Shown here: one piece after another, positions 5,936-7,654 of the stretch
Position numbering within the stretch: position 1 is the stretch's first letter
Layout: every line of letters begins with the position of its first letter
The notes under the pieces: generated by a model
Databases searched by the model: none
The model's input: only the letters and a program-made list of their open reading frames with translations
What the model was told of the DNA's origin: nothing
Assembly (NCBI GenBank): GCA_903938955.1
Contig: CAJAFJ010000181.1
Coordinates: forward strand, 1 to 7,654
Reading direction: 5' to 3'
From: an uncultured beta proteobacterium
GTDB lineage: Bacteria; Pseudomonadota; Gammaproteobacteria; Burkholderiales; Burkholderiaceae
Length of the DNA: 7,654 bases
Program-made: the position numbers and the translations under genes

Positions 5936-7654
5936 TTAGCGGGTGGCGTTGGCGTCCGCTACAGTGAGTGCTGTCATATTTACAATTCGACGTACCGTGG
6001 TACTGGCCGTCAAAATATGCACCGGTTTGGCCGCACCCAGCAGCACGGGGCCAATGGCAATGTTGCCGCCCGCCGCTGTTTTCAGCAGGTTGTAGGCGAT
6101 ATTGGCCGCATCAATATTGGGCAGCACCAGCAAATTGGCGTCGCCGACCAGCGTGCTGTGCGGCATGAGGGCGGCGCGGGACTTGCCGTCCAGCGCCACG
6201 TCGCCGTGCATTTCACCATCGACTTCGAGCCAGGGTGCCTGCGCGCGCAACAACGCCAGGGTGTCGCGCATCTTGATGGCGCTGGGTTGGCTGCTGCTGC
6301 CAAAGTTGGAGTGGCTCAGCAACGCGACCTTGGGTTTGATACCAAAGCGCATCATTTCTTCAGCCGCCATGACCGTGATTTCAGCCAGTTGCGCGGCGGT
6401 CGGGTCGTAATTGATGTGGGTGTCCACCAAAAACAGCTGACGCTCGGGCAGTACCAAGCCATTCATACAGGCGTAGGTGTTGACGCCAGCGCGACGGCCA
6501 ATGACCTGGTCCATGTACTGCAGGTGCAGCGCCAGACTGCCCCAAGTTCCGCAAATTAGCCCGTCCACGTCGCCTTTGTGCAGCAACATGGCGCCAATGA
6601 GGCTTAAACGACGGCGCATTTCAATCTTGGCCATTTGCGCGGTGATGCCGCTGCGCTCGGTCATGCGGTGGTAGGTTTGCCAGAAATCGCGGTAGCGGTG
6701 GTCCATCTCGACATTGACCACGTTGTAATCAATGCCTTCACGCAGGCGCAGACCAAACTTCTCGATGCGTTCGGCAATCACCAGCGGGCGCCCAATCAGG
6801 GTCGGCAGGGCCAGGCCCTCGTCCACCACAATCTGGCAGGCCCGCAGCACGCGCTCGTCTTCGCCTTCGGAGTAGGCCACACGCTTTTTGAGCGCCTTTT
6901 TGGCGGCCGTGAAAATCGGTTTCATCACCGTGCCGGAGGCGTACACAAAGCTTTGCAGGCGCTCACGGTAAGCGTCCATGTCCAGAACCGGGCGCATGGC
7001 CACGCCGCTGTCAGCGGCCGCCTGGGCAACGGCCGGGGCGATCATCATCATCAAGCGCGGGTCAAACGGCTTGGGAATCAAATACTCGGGGCCAAAAGCG
7101 AGTTTTTCACCCGCATAGGCTGCGGCCACCACTTCGCTTTGCTCGGCCTGGGCCAGTTCGGCAATGGCGTGCACGGCCGCAATTTCCATCTCGATTGTGA
7201 TGGTCGAGGCGCCGGCATCCAGCGTGCCGCGGAAAATGTAGGGGAAGCACAGGACGTTGTTGACCTGGTTCGGGTAGTCCGAGCGGCCGGTGGCGATGAT
7301 GGCGTCGTCACGCACCGCTTTGACTTCTTCCGGCAGAATTTCGGGGGTCGGGTTGGCCAGCGCAAACACCAGCGGACGGGCAGCCATTCTGCGCACCATG
7401 TCGGGCTTGAGCACGCCACCGGCGGACAGGCCCAGGAACACGTCAGCACCTTCGATGATCTCGCTCAGCGTGCGGGCCGAGGTTTTTTGGGCGAATTGGA
7501 TTTTGTCGTCGTCCATCAACTCGGTGCGGCCCTCGTAGACGACACCGGCCAGATCGGTCACGTAAATGTTCTCGCGGGCAATGCCGAGCTTGACCAGCAA
7601 GTTCAGGCAAGCCAGCGCCGCGGCACCGGCGCCGGAGGTGACCAGCTTGACGTC
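5936..7654 (-). CDS. maeB: NADP-dependent malic enzyme with C-terminal phosphotransacetylase-like domain (MaeB type), 5' end outside the window
   Basis: MaeB oxidatively decarboxylates malate to pyruvate in the cytoplasm and reduces NADP+, feeding NADPH and pyruvate into central metabolism. The visible 572 codons run to the window edge. The full protein is normally about 760 residues, so roughly 190 N-terminal residues, with the malate-binding part, are missing. The first visible residues hold the nucleotide-binding loop [11 protein letters not shown] (residues 6-16 of the fragment). Malic-enzyme motifs NPTPE (about 101-105) and [11 protein letters not shown] (about 123-133) follow. From about residue 255 a phosphotransacetylase-like domain begins ([16 protein letters not shown], later [15 protein letters not shown] and HGDVALD). 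In known MaeB enzymes this domain is not an active acetyltransferase but mediates allosteric inhibition by acetyl-CoA. A TTG at 7600 is internal, because the conserved nucleotide-binding loop lies upstream of it. NADP rather than NAD preference is inferred from the fused architecture. Confidence 0.95.
   Translation of the reverse strand, partial: DVKLVTSGAGAAALACLNLLVKLGIARENIYVTDLAGVVYEGRTELMDDDKIQFAQKTSARTLSEIIEGADVFLGLSAGGVLKPDMVRRMAARPLVFALANPTPEILPEEVKAVRDDAIIATGRSDYPNQVNNVLCFPYIFRGTLDAGASTITIEMEIAAVHAIAELAQAEQSEVVAAAYAGEKLAFGPEYLIPKPFDPRLMMMIAPAVAQAAADSGVAMRPVLDMDAYRERLQSFVYASGTVMKPIFTAAKKALKKRVAYSEGEDERVLRACQIVVDEGLALPTLIGRPLVIAERIEKFGLRLREGIDYNVVNVEMDHRYRDFWQTYHRMTERSGITAQMAKIEMRRRLSLIGAMLLHKGDVDGLICGTWGSLALHLQYMDQVIGRRAGVNTYACMNGLVLPERQLFLVDTHINYDPTAAQLAEITVMAAEEMMRFGIKPKVALLSHSNFGSSSQPSAIKMRDTLALLRAQAPWLEVDGEMHGDVALDGKSRAALMPHSTLVGDANLLVLPNIDAANIAYNLLKTAAGGNIAIGPVLLGAAKPVHILTASTTVRRIVNMTALTVADANATR

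Noticed and set aside
6017..6559. A 180-codon open frame on the plus strand
   Set aside because: It is antisense to the well-conserved phosphotransacetylase-like domain of the malic enzyme and has low-complexity, His/Gln-rich composition typical of shadow frames.
5936..7600. Malic enzyme starting at the TTG codon at 7600
   Set aside because: The reading frame continues upstream to the window edge and encodes the conserved nucleotide-binding loop GAGAAA, so the true start lies beyond 7654.

Overview
The window is a GC-rich chromosomal segment. Its protein sequences and gene order suggest a betaproteobacterium of the order Burkholderiales, probably a Comamonadaceae member such as a Rhodoferax or Polaromonas relative. 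This placement is inferred from general recall of the families, not from a search.

Left part, plus strand (9-4600): a tightly packed envelope and ribosome-maturation operon, lptD-surA-rsmA. LptD is the outer-membrane lipopolysaccharide translocon. SurA is the periplasmic chaperone that helps LptD and other beta-barrel proteins to fold. RsmA (KsgA) dimethylates 16S rRNA. The first two genes are 6 bases apart and the last two overlap in an ATGA. The gene pdxA, which lies between surA and rsmA in Escherichia coli, is absent. The operon ends in a strong bidirectional intrinsic terminator at 4648-4681.

Middle part, minus strand (5778 down to 4902): a two-gene unit that encodes a secreted guanyl-specific ribonuclease of the RNase Sa/barnase superfamily, followed 40 bases later by a barstar-family inhibitor. 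The RNase keeps the catalytic Glu, Arg and His. The barstar keeps the two aspartates that enter the barnase active site. This is the accessory element of the window, a nuclease with its own immunity protein. Its 3' flank (4702-4902) is odd: a perfect 11-bp inverted repeat starts on the barstar stop codon, and beyond it is a coding-like frame with no proper start. That frame ends about 20 bases before the shared terminator and looks like the tail of a lost gene.

Right part, minus strand (5936 to the window edge): the C-terminal three quarters of a MaeB-type malic enzyme fused to a phosphotransacetylase-like domain. Its N-terminus lies outside the window. A strong hairpin at 5857-5891 closes this gene and separates it from the RNase-barstar unit, which is transcribed in the same direction.

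I found no tRNA, rRNA, CRISPR array, insertion sequence or prophage gene.
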